A stretch of 37,739 bases of DNA from Crocinitomicaceae bacterium (lineage in GTDB: Bacteria; Bacteroidota; Bacteroidia; Flavobacteriales_D; Crocinitomicaceae), in contig QKAV01000099.1 in the NCBI GenBank assembly GCA_003247185.1, positions 1 to 37,739 on the forward strand. The letters are read 5' to 3'. The notes under the pieces are model-generated. The model had not been told where the DNA came from, did no database searches, and saw only the letters and a program-made list of their open reading frames with translations. The stretch's first letter is position 1; each line of letters begins with the position of its first letter. Positions 8,809-17,021 of this stretch are shown here, piece after piece. Made by a program: the position numbers and the translations under genes.

Positions 8809-8843
8809 TTTCAGGTTAAATAATTATAACTAATTTTTGTTTT

Positions 8844-8851
8844 CAAAGGTA
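8844..8851 (-). promoter_or_regulatory. -7 element (TACCTTTG) for the PLP-permease-HD operon
   Basis: The minus strand reads TACCTTTG 36 bp before the ATG at 8808. The expected -33 box is not obvious. The position fits a roughly 28-nt leader. Confidence 0.4.
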
Positions 8852-9064
8852 GGAAACCTCTCTTTATATGATTATGCCGATACCAACAGGTACGACTATA
8901 TTATGACATTTCACCTGAGTGATAATTGTTAAATTTAACTGGAAAATTATTGGATAAGAGCATTTCGTTAGTGTGAACAATATGCTTTCCGATCTTTTAT
9001 ATTGTTGTATTTTCGTTAGTATTTCTTTTTATTAGTTGATAATTTGGCAAGAAAATAATTTACT

Positions 9065-9769
9065 ATGACAAACATATTGATAACAGGGGCTTCGCAGGGT
9101 ATCGGGGCTGCTATTGTGAATCAGTTTTCGAAACAATCAGCCATTACTGTTTTTGCCTTAGCCCGAAATGAATACAAATTGAATGAACTTGCATCAACAT
9201 GTAATCGGTCTTCCAATGGTTCAAGAGTTGTTCCGGTTACTGTTGATCTTGATAATGTTGATTATCACCTTCTGGTAAAGCGCATTTTATTATATTCCGA
9301 GACAATTGATGTGGTGATCCATAATGCAGGCAGTATGGTTAATAAATCTTTTGAGTCGATTATACTGGAGGATTTTGAGAATGCTTTCTCGACGAATGTT
9401 AAAGTGCCGTTTTTTCTTACTCAGGCATTGCTCCCTTTGCTGAAGGTCGGGTCACATATCCTCGCGGTCAGTAGCATGGGGGGATTTCAGGGAAGTCAGA
9501 AGTATCCCGGACTATCGGTCTATAGTGCTGCAAAAGGGGCTTTGGCAGTGCTTATGGAGTCATTGGCTGCCGAATTATCAGATCGTAAGATTAGCTTTAA
9601 TGCCCTGGCGCTTGGATCAGTACAAACTGAGATGCTTCAGAAAGCTTTTCCGGGCTACCAGGCTCCTGTTGATCCTGCCGGGATGGCAGAATTCATTGCC
9701 TGGTTTGCTTTAAATGGTTGTAAAGTTATGAATGGAAAAATTCTACCTGTCGCTTTATCTAATCCTTGA
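9065..9769 (+). CDS. Short-chain dehydrogenase/reductase
   Basis: The 234-residue protein is a classical SDR. The Rossmann motif TGASQGIG is at 7-14, HNAG at 86-89 follows the fourth strand, the catalytic Ser is in AVSSMGG (S136/S137), and the Tyr-Lys pair is Y153-K157 in VYSAAKG. The size fits classical NAD(P)-dependent SDRs such as sepiapterin-reductase-like or FabG-like enzymes. The substrate cannot be told from sequence. No operon partner exists: the upstream gene is divergent and the downstream AsmA gene is convergent. The 256-bp upstream spacer contains a near-match to the -7 box (TAATTTGG, 9039-9046). Confidence 0.9.
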   Translation: MTNILITGASQGIGAAIVNQFSKQSAITVFALARNEYKLNELASTCNRSSNGSRVVPVTVDLDNVDYHLLVKRILLYSETIDVVIHNAGSMVNKSFESIILEDFENAFSTNVKVPFFLTQALLPLLKVGSHILAVSSMGGFQGSQKYPGLSVYSAAKGALAVLMESLAAELSDRKISFNALALGSVQTEMLQKAFPGYQAPVDPAGMAEFIAWFALNGCKVMNGKILPVALSNP

Positions 9770-9771
9770 TA

Positions 9772-9805
9772 ACAAAAGAACCGGTTTGTATACCGGCTCT
9801 TTTGT
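9772..9805. terminator. Bidirectional terminator between SDR and AsmA genes
   Basis: Bases 9772-9784 pair with 9793-9805 (13 bp, one mismatch) around an 8-base loop. The arms begin ACAAAAG and end CTTTTGT, so U-rich RNA follows the CCGG core on both strands. It sits between convergent genes. Confidence 0.8.
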
Positions 9806-9815
9806 CTATGCTTTA

Positions 9816-12491
9816 TCAGAAGAATTTTTTTAGCTTCTTTTTAGCTTCATCTTCCAGTTTTTTCTTTAATGAGTCAGCTTCCTTCCTGGCCTTATTTTCG
9901 AGTTCCTTCTTTTTCTTTTCAGCCTCAGCTTTTAGTTTCTCCTGTTCTTGTTTCAATTTAGCTTCAGCTGCAGCTTTCTGTTTTTCAACTTCTGCTTTTG
10001 CCTGGTTTTCCAGTTCTTGCTTCTTCCTGTTAAATTCTTCACTGGCTTTAGCTTTCAGATCCTCGGTTATACTTCCGCCAGAACTGCTTTTACCCAGGTT
10101 CATGCCAACAGTAGGATTTTTTGCTGTTCCACCAATTGAAAGATTGATCGCAACGTTTTTGTCTGGCTCATAAGCAATCCCTTTTTTGTTAATCTCGGCA
10201 ACCATTCCATCAACAACAGAATTGGCTGCGCTTCCAAAAGTAGTTCTTGGTATCTGCAATCCTAATACATAATCAAGAGCCTGGGTATTGATTTCTGTTG
10301 TCCCACCAAGCGTTCCTGTAATCTGGTTAACCTTTATGTCGAATGGCTTAACAAGAAGCTTCCCATTTTCAATGATGTATGATAAACTTGCTGGACTTAC
10401 TTTAATTCGCCTGAGGTTTTCCATCTTTAACATATCAGCAGCTTTGTTCATTACATCTATGTCGTTGGCGATTAATTCACCCGTATTAAGAGTTCCCTGC
10501 GATTGAACTGATGAAAGGTCAGGGGTAAAGTCCTTCTGTAATGAGGTGTTGAAATTCATACTCATACTTGTATTCCCTTTTATTTTCTTCAGGATCGGGG
10601 CAATGGAATCAATGCTTGAAAATGAAGATGAGAGCTGCTGAATGTCTATCTGGTTCAATTTTGCAGTAATGTTAAATTCAATTGGTGTATCTTTTACTGT
10701 CTGTATGTAGCCATTTGTCTGCACGGTACCGCCAAAGCCATTCATCGTCAGGTCGTCGAGGTTTAGTTTTTTATCGCGCAAGGTAACCTGCCCCTTGATA
10801 TTTGTCAGCTCCATTTTATCATACTTCATTTTCATAATAGTGCAAGAAGCAGTAAAGTCGATCCGTTCAGGTAGTTCAATGGGGGCATTGTCGCGAGCTA
10901 TTGTCGAATCGCTATTAGTTGTATTTGAGGTTTTTGGCATCAGTTCATCAACGTTCAGATAGGAAGATGAGATGCTCAAAACACCTTTGAGGGTACCATT
11001 TTTCAACAGATAGTCGAGGTATTGTGTTATTTTACCCGAAGCTTTAATATCAGAGCTTCCCATTCCGGCTTCGAAAGATGCAAGTTCAAGAAAAGCCGGT
11101 GAGAACTTGAAAAGCATCGATTTAATGTTAAGCTCAGTACTCGTTCCTTTCGCTCCTGTTGCCATATTTTCAATTTGAAGCGAGCCAATTGCTTTGAACC
11201 CATCGAAGTTCTTATTGTCAAGTGATGACATCTTTCCTGCCAATTCAAGGTTGGCAGTTAATATCCCTGTGAGTTTCTGATCCAGCGGATATATTTTTTC
11301 GATTGAATTCAGGTCAAGTTTTCCTAATGCTGTGAAAGTTATTTCGGGGTCGCTGACAGGAGTAGCCAGTCCGAGAGTGAAATCTAATGGATTTCCAGCG
11401 ATCTCTGTATGGAACTTCTCTACTTTCAGAAGGGTATTATCGGCACTTCCTCCTTTGTTTGTTATAGATACCTCAATATTAATGTTTTTAACCGATGCCG
11501 GTAATTGGGGGTATTGGAACATTGCATCTGAAACCTGCAACTCGAGACCAAAGGCTGGTAATTTATCGTTTTCATATACCCCTTTTGCAAAACCATCAAA
11601 TTTAAAATCGCCACTGGTTTTAACATCACTGAACTGTTTACTATAAATGGCAGGAATCATTGACAGTACTGATTTAAAATCTGTATCGGGGGTATTGAAT
11701 TTTACATCCAGTTCGTATGATTTTTCAAGCATCTTTACCCACCCATCAAAATTTATCTTCAGGTCATTTACCGATAAGGTGTTTTTTTCAAAGGTGAAAA
11801 GCTTGTTTTGCAGATCTGCGTTTATTGCTGCTTCGAATTTGACGGAAGCCTTGTTCATGTAACGTACATTTTCATAGTCCACAGTCAGCGAGTTAATCAC
11901 TGATTCAGTATTGAGGGTGGTTGTCCCGGCTGAAAGATCACCTGATAATGTAAATTCTAATCCGGCAATACTTGCAAACGTTTTGTTCGGTTTGTCTTCA
12001 TATACTATCGTGGCATTGTTAATCCTGAAATTATTCATTGCTATACTAAAGGCTGATGAAGTATCAGATGAGGTTTCGTCCTGCTTTGAAGGCTCCATTT
12101 TGACAATATCCCAGTTGGCAGTACTATCGCCCAGAACTTTCAGGTTGATAACCGGCTCATCAATTAAAATTTTCTTTATTACATATTGGTCACCTTTTAT
12201 AACACTCATAATGTCGAGAGTCAGGCTTATTTTTTTGACTGTTAACAGGGTATCCTCATTAAACCTGCCTTTTCCGGTAACAGAAAACTTGTCGAGGGTA
12301 ACATTCATGTTTGGGAAGTTCTTAATGAGTGATATACTGATGTCTGGGAATTCGATCCTGGCATCAACAGTTTTTCCAACCTCTTCTTTAACTACGTTTA
12401 TAATCTTTCCCTTGAAAATTAAAGGGATAACCAGTAACAGGATAAAGACAGACAAAATAGCTATGCCTGAGATTTTTAATGCTTTTTTCAT
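9816..12491 (-). CDS. AsmA-family envelope protein with charged coiled-coil tail
   Basis: The 891-residue protein has one N-terminal transmembrane anchor (residues about 5-29). It continues as AsmA-like sequence: DARIEFPDISISLIKNFPN near 43-61, repeated beta-rich segments, and the AsmA C-terminal domain around 560-800 with IDFTAS and LNIGGTAKNP-like strands. AsmA/YhdP/TamB relatives are large periplasmic proteins that bridge the membranes and have been linked to phospholipid transport. From about residue 815 to the end the sequence is almost only K, E, A, Q and L, predicting a long charged coiled coil ending in KKFF. It is the last gene of the amylase-aroC-asmA run, with a 39-bp gap after aroC. 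Confidence 0.85.
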   Translation of the reverse strand: MKKALKISGIAILSVFILLLVIPLIFKGKIINVVKEEVGKTVDARIEFPDISISLIKNFPNMNVTLDKFSVTGKGRFNEDTLLTVKKISLTLDIMSVIKGDQYVIKKILIDEPVINLKVLGDSTANWDIVKMEPSKQDETSSDTSSAFSIAMNNFRINNATIVYEDKPNKTFASIAGLEFTLSGDLSAGTTTLNTESVINSLTVDYENVRYMNKASVKFEAAINADLQNKLFTFEKNTLSVNDLKINFDGWVKMLEKSYELDVKFNTPDTDFKSVLSMIPAIYSKQFSDVKTSGDFKFDGFAKGVYENDKLPAFGLELQVSDAMFQYPQLPASVKNINIEVSITNKGGSADNTLLKVEKFHTEIAGNPLDFTLGLATPVSDPEITFTALGKLDLNSIEKIYPLDQKLTGILTANLELAGKMSSLDNKNFDGFKAIGSLQIENMATGAKGTSTELNIKSMLFKFSPAFLELASFEAGMGSSDIKASGKITQYLDYLLKNGTLKGVLSISSSYLNVDELMPKTSNTTNSDSTIARDNAPIELPERIDFTASCTIMKMKYDKMELTNIKGQVTLRDKKLNLDDLTMNGFGGTVQTNGYIQTVKDTPIEFNITAKLNQIDIQQLSSSFSSIDSIAPILKKIKGNTSMSMNFNTSLQKDFTPDLSSVQSQGTLNTGELIANDIDVMNKAADMLKMENLRRIKVSPASLSYIIENGKLLVKPFDIKVNQITGTLGGTTEINTQALDYVLGLQIPRTTFGSAANSVVDGMVAEINKKGIAYEPDKNVAINLSIGGTAKNPTVGMNLGKSSSGGSITEDLKAKASEEFNRKKQELENQAKAEVEKQKAAAEAKLKQEQEKLKAEAEKKKKELENKARKEADSLKKKLEDEAKKKLKKFF

Positions 12492-12530
12492 GATTAGACG
12501 GTCTTGTTTATTATTTTTTTATTCAAAATC

Positions 12531-13607
12531 TTATATGGTTGATGTTTTTGAAAGAATCATCATATCAGCCATTACCAGGGCAGCCATTGATTCAACAATA
12601 ACTCTGGCCCGGGGAACAACGCAAACATCGTGCCTGCCTGCCGGCTGAATAGTTATCCCAAGGCCGGTCTTATCAACCGACTGCTGTGGCTGCATCAAAG
12701 TACTAACGGGCTTAAATGCAACCTTGAAACGAATTGGCTCACCAGTCGAGATACCTCCAAGAATTCCTCCGGCATGATTACTTTTCGGGCGAATTCCGTT
12801 TTCGGTATAGGTGAAAGGATCATTATGATTACTACCTGTCATGGCTGCAGCCGCGAAGCCATCACCATACTCAAATCCTTTGACAGCATTGATGCTGAGC
12901 ATTGCATAGGCTAACCGGGCTTGTAATTTATCATAAATTGGTTCTCCAATTCCGGCTGGAACGTTTTTTATTATGCAAGTAATTATGCCCCCGCTTGTAT
13001 CGCCTCTCTCATTTAATTCACCTAAATAAGCCAGCATCTTCTTTTCTAGAACTTTATCCGGACAACCTAATGCGCTCTGGTAAATCTCTGCCGCACTATA
13101 TTCGGTATCTCCCTGTAAAATATGGGGGCCTATGGCACTAACATATGATTCTATGGATATTTGGCTGGTAGCAATGAACTGACGGGCAATTGAACCTGCT
13201 ACAACTCTTGCTACAGTTTCTCTGGCACTTTGGCGTCCTCCTCCGCTTTCCAGTTTTCGCCCATATTTAAGTTCCCATGAATAATCAGAATGCGATGGCC
13301 TGAATGCAGTGCTGTAATCATCGTAATCTTCTGGTCTGTGGTTTTGGTTCTTGACGATAAATCCTATTGGAGCACCATTTGTTACTCCTGTAGTTATACC
13401 ACTCAGGAATTCAACAATATCTTTTTCACTTCTCGAGGTTGCCCAGAATTTTCCGGACGGTTTACGGCGATCCAGTTGATTCTTAATCTGATCAGTGTTA
13501 ATTACCAGCCCTGAAGGACAGCCATCAATCACACCGCCTATAGCGGGTCCATGCGATTCTCCAAAAGTGGTTAATTTGAATATTTTTCCAATCGAATTTG
13601 ACGACAT
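12531..13607 (-). CDS. aroC: Chorismate synthase
   Basis: The 358-residue protein catalyses the last shikimate-pathway step, converting 5-enolpyruvylshikimate-3-phosphate to chorismate with reduced FMN. Signatures visible are TTFGESHGPAIGGVIDGCPSG from about residue 13 (active-site H19), GGGRQSARETVARVVAG in the middle, and RHDVCVVPRARVIVESMAA near the C-terminus. Length matches bacterial AroC. No other aro gene is nearby. It starts 11 bp after the stop of the GH13 gene and is followed after 39 bp by the AsmA gene, so it is likely co-transcribed with them. Confidence 0.97.
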   Translation of the reverse strand: MSSNSIGKIFKLTTFGESHGPAIGGVIDGCPSGLVINTDQIKNQLDRRKPSGKFWATSRSEKDIVEFLSGITTGVTNGAPIGFIVKNQNHRPEDYDDYSTAFRPSHSDYSWELKYGRKLESGGGRQSARETVARVVAGSIARQFIATSQISIESYVSAIGPHILQGDTEYSAAEIYQSALGCPDKVLEKKMLAYLGELNERGDTSGGIITCIIKNVPAGIGEPIYDKLQARLAYAMLSINAVKGFEYGDGFAAAAMTGSNHNDPFTYTENGIRPKSNHAGGILGGISTGEPIRFKVAFKPVSTLMQPQQSVDKTGLGITIQPAGRHDVCVVPRARVIVESMAALVMADMMILSKTSTI

Positions 13608-13618
13608 ATTATTGTGAT

Positions 13619-15301
13619 CTAACAGGTTGTAATATTGCCAATGAAATATCCATGGGCAGTCAGGTGGATTGTTACTTGAAGATCGCCCAGGGGGTTTTTG
13701 CTTCCCGTATAGCAGGTATTTGTATGCAAATCGATGATATTTATGTTTTCCTGAATTTCTGCCCCGATAAGTTTTAGTGCGTGGTCGGGAATGTTGATGG
13801 GTGCATCTGCAGGTTGGTTCGAAAAGTTTACAGCAACAAGCATCACCTCTGTATCATAATAACGCAGGAAAGTATATATTCTGTCACCTGAGAATTGGAT
13901 CAGTTGCTGATTTACCCACATCAGGTCGTAAAATCCACCCGATTGGAAAGAACGGTATTTATTAGGTAATCGTGTGATGAATCGATAAGAGTCTCTTAAT
14001 TTTATTTCATCTGACGTAAGAGCCAGACCATCATACCTCCCACCATTAACCCACCTTTGTAATGCAGGCATCGTTCCATAATCGAAGATGCTAGTTCGTC
14101 CGTCATCACCGCTGTATCCTGTGGGTAAGGCCCCTTCTTCACCGACTTCCTGTCCATTATAGAGCATGAATCCTCCACGATTAATGAGTGATGCCACAAC
14201 GGTAGCCGGAATTCCCGGAAGCGGTGATTGGCAGAAGAACCGGGATGCGATTCGTTGTTCGTCATGATTTTCAATGAAGTTCAACATCCGGTGTCCGAAC
14301 CCTTCTACTCCCTTCCAGCAATCACTGATCCGGCTTGCAGGTGCTTGTCCTGTCATTACATTTCTCAGCGTATCGTAGAAACCCACTTTGTCATATAAAT
14401 AATCAAATCCTCCCCGGTTTAAAAAGTCGTTGTACAGCCATGGCTCATATATTTCGGCAATAAACAACAGGTCGTTCCTCCTGCTTTTTATATTATTTAT
14501 GGCCTGAGTCCAAAATGCTACAGGAACCATTGCTGCCATGTCGCATCGAAATCCATCAACGCCTTTATCTGCCCAAAAGTTCAATACATGGTTCATCTTC
14601 CTCCATGTGTCGGGAACCGGGTCAAAATATTCAGATTTATTGTTTAAGTAATCTACACCATAATTAAGCTTAATAGTCTCGTACCAGTCATTCAGCGAAG
14701 GACTGGCTGTAAAACAATCGTTTCCGGTTACTCTGGCCGGCATTTCATTAAACTGGCTGCAATGGGAAGCAGTTGGAAGGTGAAGCGATTCCCAGGGAAG
14801 ATAGTAGAAATTATTTTGAGGATGAAATGCGATTGTTTTGTCGTCCCGTTGTCCAAAATCTTCTATATCGTCCGGACGATTGTCCGATTTATATGTTCTG
14901 GCCAGATGGTTGGGGACGAAATCTATAATCACTTTAAGCCCGGCTTCATGGGTTCTGTCTATCAGGGCTTCTAATTCTTTCATCCTCTCTGCCTGAATTA
15001 CAGACAGGTCGGCAGCAACATCATAGTAATCGCGGATTGCATAAGGCGAACCGGCTTTTCCCTTCACTACGCAGGATTCATCGCCATTAAAACCATCAGT
15101 TCCGGTCGTTGTGCTATGTTCAATGGCCCCGGTATACCATACATGGGTGAATCCCATGTCAGCTATTTCCCTCAGGGCTTTTAAGGTGATATGTTCAAAC
15201 TTCCCGCATCCATTGATTGTCAAATCTCCATTATGAGAATTGGTATTGTTTGTATTTGAGAAAAGCCTGACAAAAAGTTGATAGATGACCAGTCGGTTCA
15301 T
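13619..15301 (-). CDS. GH13 alpha-amylase-family glycoside hydrolase
   Basis: Starting at the ATG at 15301 (MNRLVIYQLFVRLF) the protein has 560 residues and no signal peptide, so it is probably cytoplasmic. GH13 regions are present: DFVPNH 127-132, the nucleophile D254 in DGFRCD, the acid/base E283 in IAEIYEP, and the transition-state Asp D347 in IENHDE. A C-terminal beta domain follows. An upstream in-frame ATG at 15385 would add 28 residues that do not look like the family and would leave only 11 bp to the divergent gene. A TAGATTTG box at 15319-15326 also supports the shorter form. The likely role is hydrolysis or transfer on internal or imported alpha-glucans. It heads an operon with aroC and the AsmA gene. 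Confidence 0.88.
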   Translation of the reverse strand: MNRLVIYQLFVRLFSNTNNTNSHNGDLTINGCGKFEHITLKALREIADMGFTHVWYTGAIEHSTTTGTDGFNGDESCVVKGKAGSPYAIRDYYDVAADLSVIQAERMKELEALIDRTHEAGLKVIIDFVPNHLARTYKSDNRPDDIEDFGQRDDKTIAFHPQNNFYYLPWESLHLPTASHCSQFNEMPARVTGNDCFTASPSLNDWYETIKLNYGVDYLNNKSEYFDPVPDTWRKMNHVLNFWADKGVDGFRCDMAAMVPVAFWTQAINNIKSRRNDLLFIAEIYEPWLYNDFLNRGGFDYLYDKVGFYDTLRNVMTGQAPASRISDCWKGVEGFGHRMLNFIENHDEQRIASRFFCQSPLPGIPATVVASLINRGGFMLYNGQEVGEEGALPTGYSGDDGRTSIFDYGTMPALQRWVNGGRYDGLALTSDEIKLRDSYRFITRLPNKYRSFQSGGFYDLMWVNQQLIQFSGDRIYTFLRYYDTEVMLVAVNFSNQPADAPINIPDHALKLIGAEIQENINIIDLHTNTCYTGSKNPLGDLQVTIHLTAHGYFIGNITTC

Positions 15302-15318
15302 GAACAGTAATTTTGATT

Positions 15319-15326
15319 CAAATCTA
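15319..15326 (-). promoter_or_regulatory. -7 element (TAGATTTG) for the amylase-aroC-asmA operon
   Basis: The minus strand reads TAGATTTG 17 bp before the ATG at 15301, implying a very short leader. It lies inside the longer possible reading frame and therefore bears on the choice of start. No clear -33 box is seen. Confidence 0.35.
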
Positions 15327-15369
15327 ATCATTTTCGCCTGATTCGTGAGATATAAAGGTTGTTTGGACT

Positions 15370-15377
15370 TATTTTTG
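15370..15377 (+). promoter_or_regulatory. -7 element (TATTTTTG) for the DUF1848 gene
   Basis: TATTTTTG matches TAnnTTTG and ends 19 bp before the ATG at 15397. No clear -33 TTTG at the usual spacing was found. Confidence 0.4.
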
Positions 15378-15396
15378 ACAGCCAAAGAAGCAATAG

Positions 15397-16266
15397 ATGA
15401 ACTTTAAATATCCATTTGTTTTAAGCGCATCGCGGATGACTGACATGCCGGCATTTTATCCCCGGCAGTTGATCTCTGCTGTAGAGCAACGGATACAAAA
15501 GGGACAACCGGTCCATTCAATTGTACTGTGGACCCGGCATCCGAAATCGCTTCTGAATCTTCCATTATACGAGGCAATTAATAGGTGGAAAGGGTTGGGA
15601 ATACAAATAGCTTTACAACTGACTGTTACCGGATATGGCGGGATATCTTTCATGAATAAATCTGGGGAGTCAGTAATGGTTGAGCCAAATGTTCCACCTG
15701 CGAGAGGAGTGGTTGATATGTTTGGTGATCTGGTTCAACTTACAGGAGTTCATGCGTTAATCACTGTTCGCTTTGATCCTGTAATGAAAATTGTCGGTTA
15801 CGGAGGAATGACCGAGTCGAACCTTTCCTTCCTGCCGGTAATACTGGAAGGTATGCATAAGGCCGCATTAAAGTCAATGGTATATAGTTTTCTGGAACCT
15901 GCAATTTATCGTAAAGTAGTCAGGCATTTCGGCAAAGCAGGGTTGGAGATCGAGGGCTTTACTGAAAATGCGAAAATCAAAACCAGAGAATTTATTGACA
16001 AGATGAGCGAACAATTCGATGTCGTTGCAAGCCCGTGTTGTGTCGGTTTGTTTGAGCAAACAGCCTGTCTTGATGGTAGAAAGCTGAATAAAATCAAGGG
16101 AGATACAATTGAGCCTGATTACAAAGAGCTGCATCGTCGGCCCAATTGCGGTTGTACCCGTTCAATCGATCTGGGAGGATGGCCCCCTAAGCCATGTTAT
16201 TCAGGATGTCTATATTGTTATGCAAATCCCGTTATTTCAGATAAGCTTGAAATAAATAAAGGTTAA
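15397..16266 (+). CDS. DUF1848 family protein with C-terminal radical-SAM-like Cys cluster
   Basis: The 289-residue protein starts with the DUF1848 pattern SASRMTDMPAFYP and has IVLWTRHPKSLL near residue 42. The C-terminus carries five conserved cysteines: C251 and C253 in NCGCTRSID, then C267-x3-C271-x2-C274 in CYSGCLYCYAN. The CxxxCxxC spacing is the [4Fe-4S] motif of radical SAM enzymes but sits at the end of the chain instead of the start. TRHPKSLL is reminiscent of the WTKNP segment in spore-photoproduct-lyase-like proteins. The function is not established. It is divergent from the amylase gene and ends 12 bp from the convergent P-loop kinase-like gene. Confidence 0.85.
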   Translation: MNFKYPFVLSASRMTDMPAFYPRQLISAVEQRIQKGQPVHSIVLWTRHPKSLLNLPLYEAINRWKGLGIQIALQLTVTGYGGISFMNKSGESVMVEPNVPPARGVVDMFGDLVQLTGVHALITVRFDPVMKIVGYGGMTESNLSFLPVILEGMHKAALKSMVYSFLEPAIYRKVVRHFGKAGLEIEGFTENAKIKTREFIDKMSEQFDVVASPCCVGLFEQTACLDGRKLNKIKGDTIEPDYKELHRRPNCGCTRSIDLGGWPPKPCYSGCLYCYANPVISDKLEINKG

Positions 16267-16278
16267 TGCCGGGATAGT

Positions 16279-16917
16279 TTAATATCTGAATTCTTCACCG
16301 CCCGGATTAAAATCGACAAAATAATTCGCTTGGTTTTTTATAGATTTTACCAGAGCGTGTTCCCGCTTGTATACCTGTTTCTTCCAGGCATCAGGAGATT
16401 CATCCTCAGGAAGGGGTTCATCAGAAATAATCTCTTTAAAAGTGTTTTCTATAAAAACTTTCAAATCACATTCCTCTATTTTAATAGCATAGAGTCCGTC
16501 GATTATCAGTACATCGATTCCGTTGAAATCGGTTGTCAGCTTGTCTATATGATTATTAAGCGCATCCCGCAGAGGGAGCGTGCTTGTTTTATTGTTTTTA
16601 AAGTCGTTGATGTTTTGACGGATCTGTTTCCAGTTGATTTCATCAAAGCCAATGGATTCAATTCCTAACCGTTTCCTTTGCTCTTCACGTTCGGCTGGTG
16701 GCAGGTAATAATAGTTGGCCATATGGATTATCTTCGCGATAATCCCCTTTTTTTTAAGTCTTACACCCAATGAGTGGGCTACAGCAGATTTTCCGGTCCT
16801 GTTTTCTCCGCTGATAGCTATAAGGTATTTTGGTTTAATCTCTTCAGTGATTTTATCGGCCAGAAGTTTAGCAGCCTTGCGATGTTTTTTGCCTATTCTT
16901 AGTTCAAATTCGTACAT
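16279..16917 (-). CDS. Uridine-kinase-like P-loop protein
   Basis: The 212-residue soluble protein has a Walker A motif GENRTGKS at 37-44 after a hydrophobic strand (YLIAIS), and a Walker-B-like strand VLIIDGLYAI near 136-145. The layout fits the uridine kinase/phosphoribulokinase/pantothenate kinase superfamily, whose members use the DGLYA(I/L) segment after the base-contact region. A tyrosine-rich stretch (ANYYYLPPAE) sits where Udk has its substrate loop. It is annotated as uridine kinase-like by family only; the phosphoacceptor is unknown. A TATCTTTG element lies 43 bp upstream. Confidence 0.75.
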   Translation of the reverse strand: MYEFELRIGKKHRKAAKLLADKITEEIKPKYLIAISGENRTGKSAVAHSLGVRLKKKGIIAKIIHMANYYYLPPAEREEQRKRLGIESIGFDEINWKQIRQNINDFKNNKTSTLPLRDALNNHIDKLTTDFNGIDVLIIDGLYAIKIEECDLKVFIENTFKEIISDEPLPEDESPDAWKKQVYKREHALVKSIKNQANYFVDFNPGGEEFRY

Positions 16918-16959
16918 ACTTATTTGGTTTATCCCGGATTAATCAGCCCGGTAATGATG

Positions 16960-16967
16960 CAAAGATA
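16960..16967 (-). promoter_or_regulatory. -7 element (TATCTTTG) for the uridine-kinase-like gene
   Basis: The minus strand reads TATCTTTG 43 bp before the ATG at 16917. No clear -33 box is seen. It is back to back with the plus-strand element at 16993-17000. Confidence 0.4.
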
Positions 16968-16992
16968 ATACTAACCCCGCCATGTTGCGTTG

Positions 16993-17000
16993 TATATTTG
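16993..17000 (+). promoter_or_regulatory. -7 element (TATATTTG) for the AlbA_2 gene
   Basis: TATATTTG matches the consensus. It overlaps the TTG codon at 16998 that could serve as an alternative start, which argues that translation begins further downstream at the GTG at 17022. Confidence 0.4.
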
Positions 17001-17021
17001 CATTTCATAACCCCGTCGTAT

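Noticed and set aside
8963-9020. Direct repeat TTTCGTTAGT (8963-8972 and 9011-9020) upstream of the SDR gene
   Set aside because: Ten bases in an AT-rich spacer with 48-bp spacing is compatible with chance; no dyad or promoter relation.
15302-15385. 28-residue N-terminal extension of the GH13 protein
   Set aside because: It does not resemble the family, would cover the putative promoter and leaves only 11 bp to the divergent gene.
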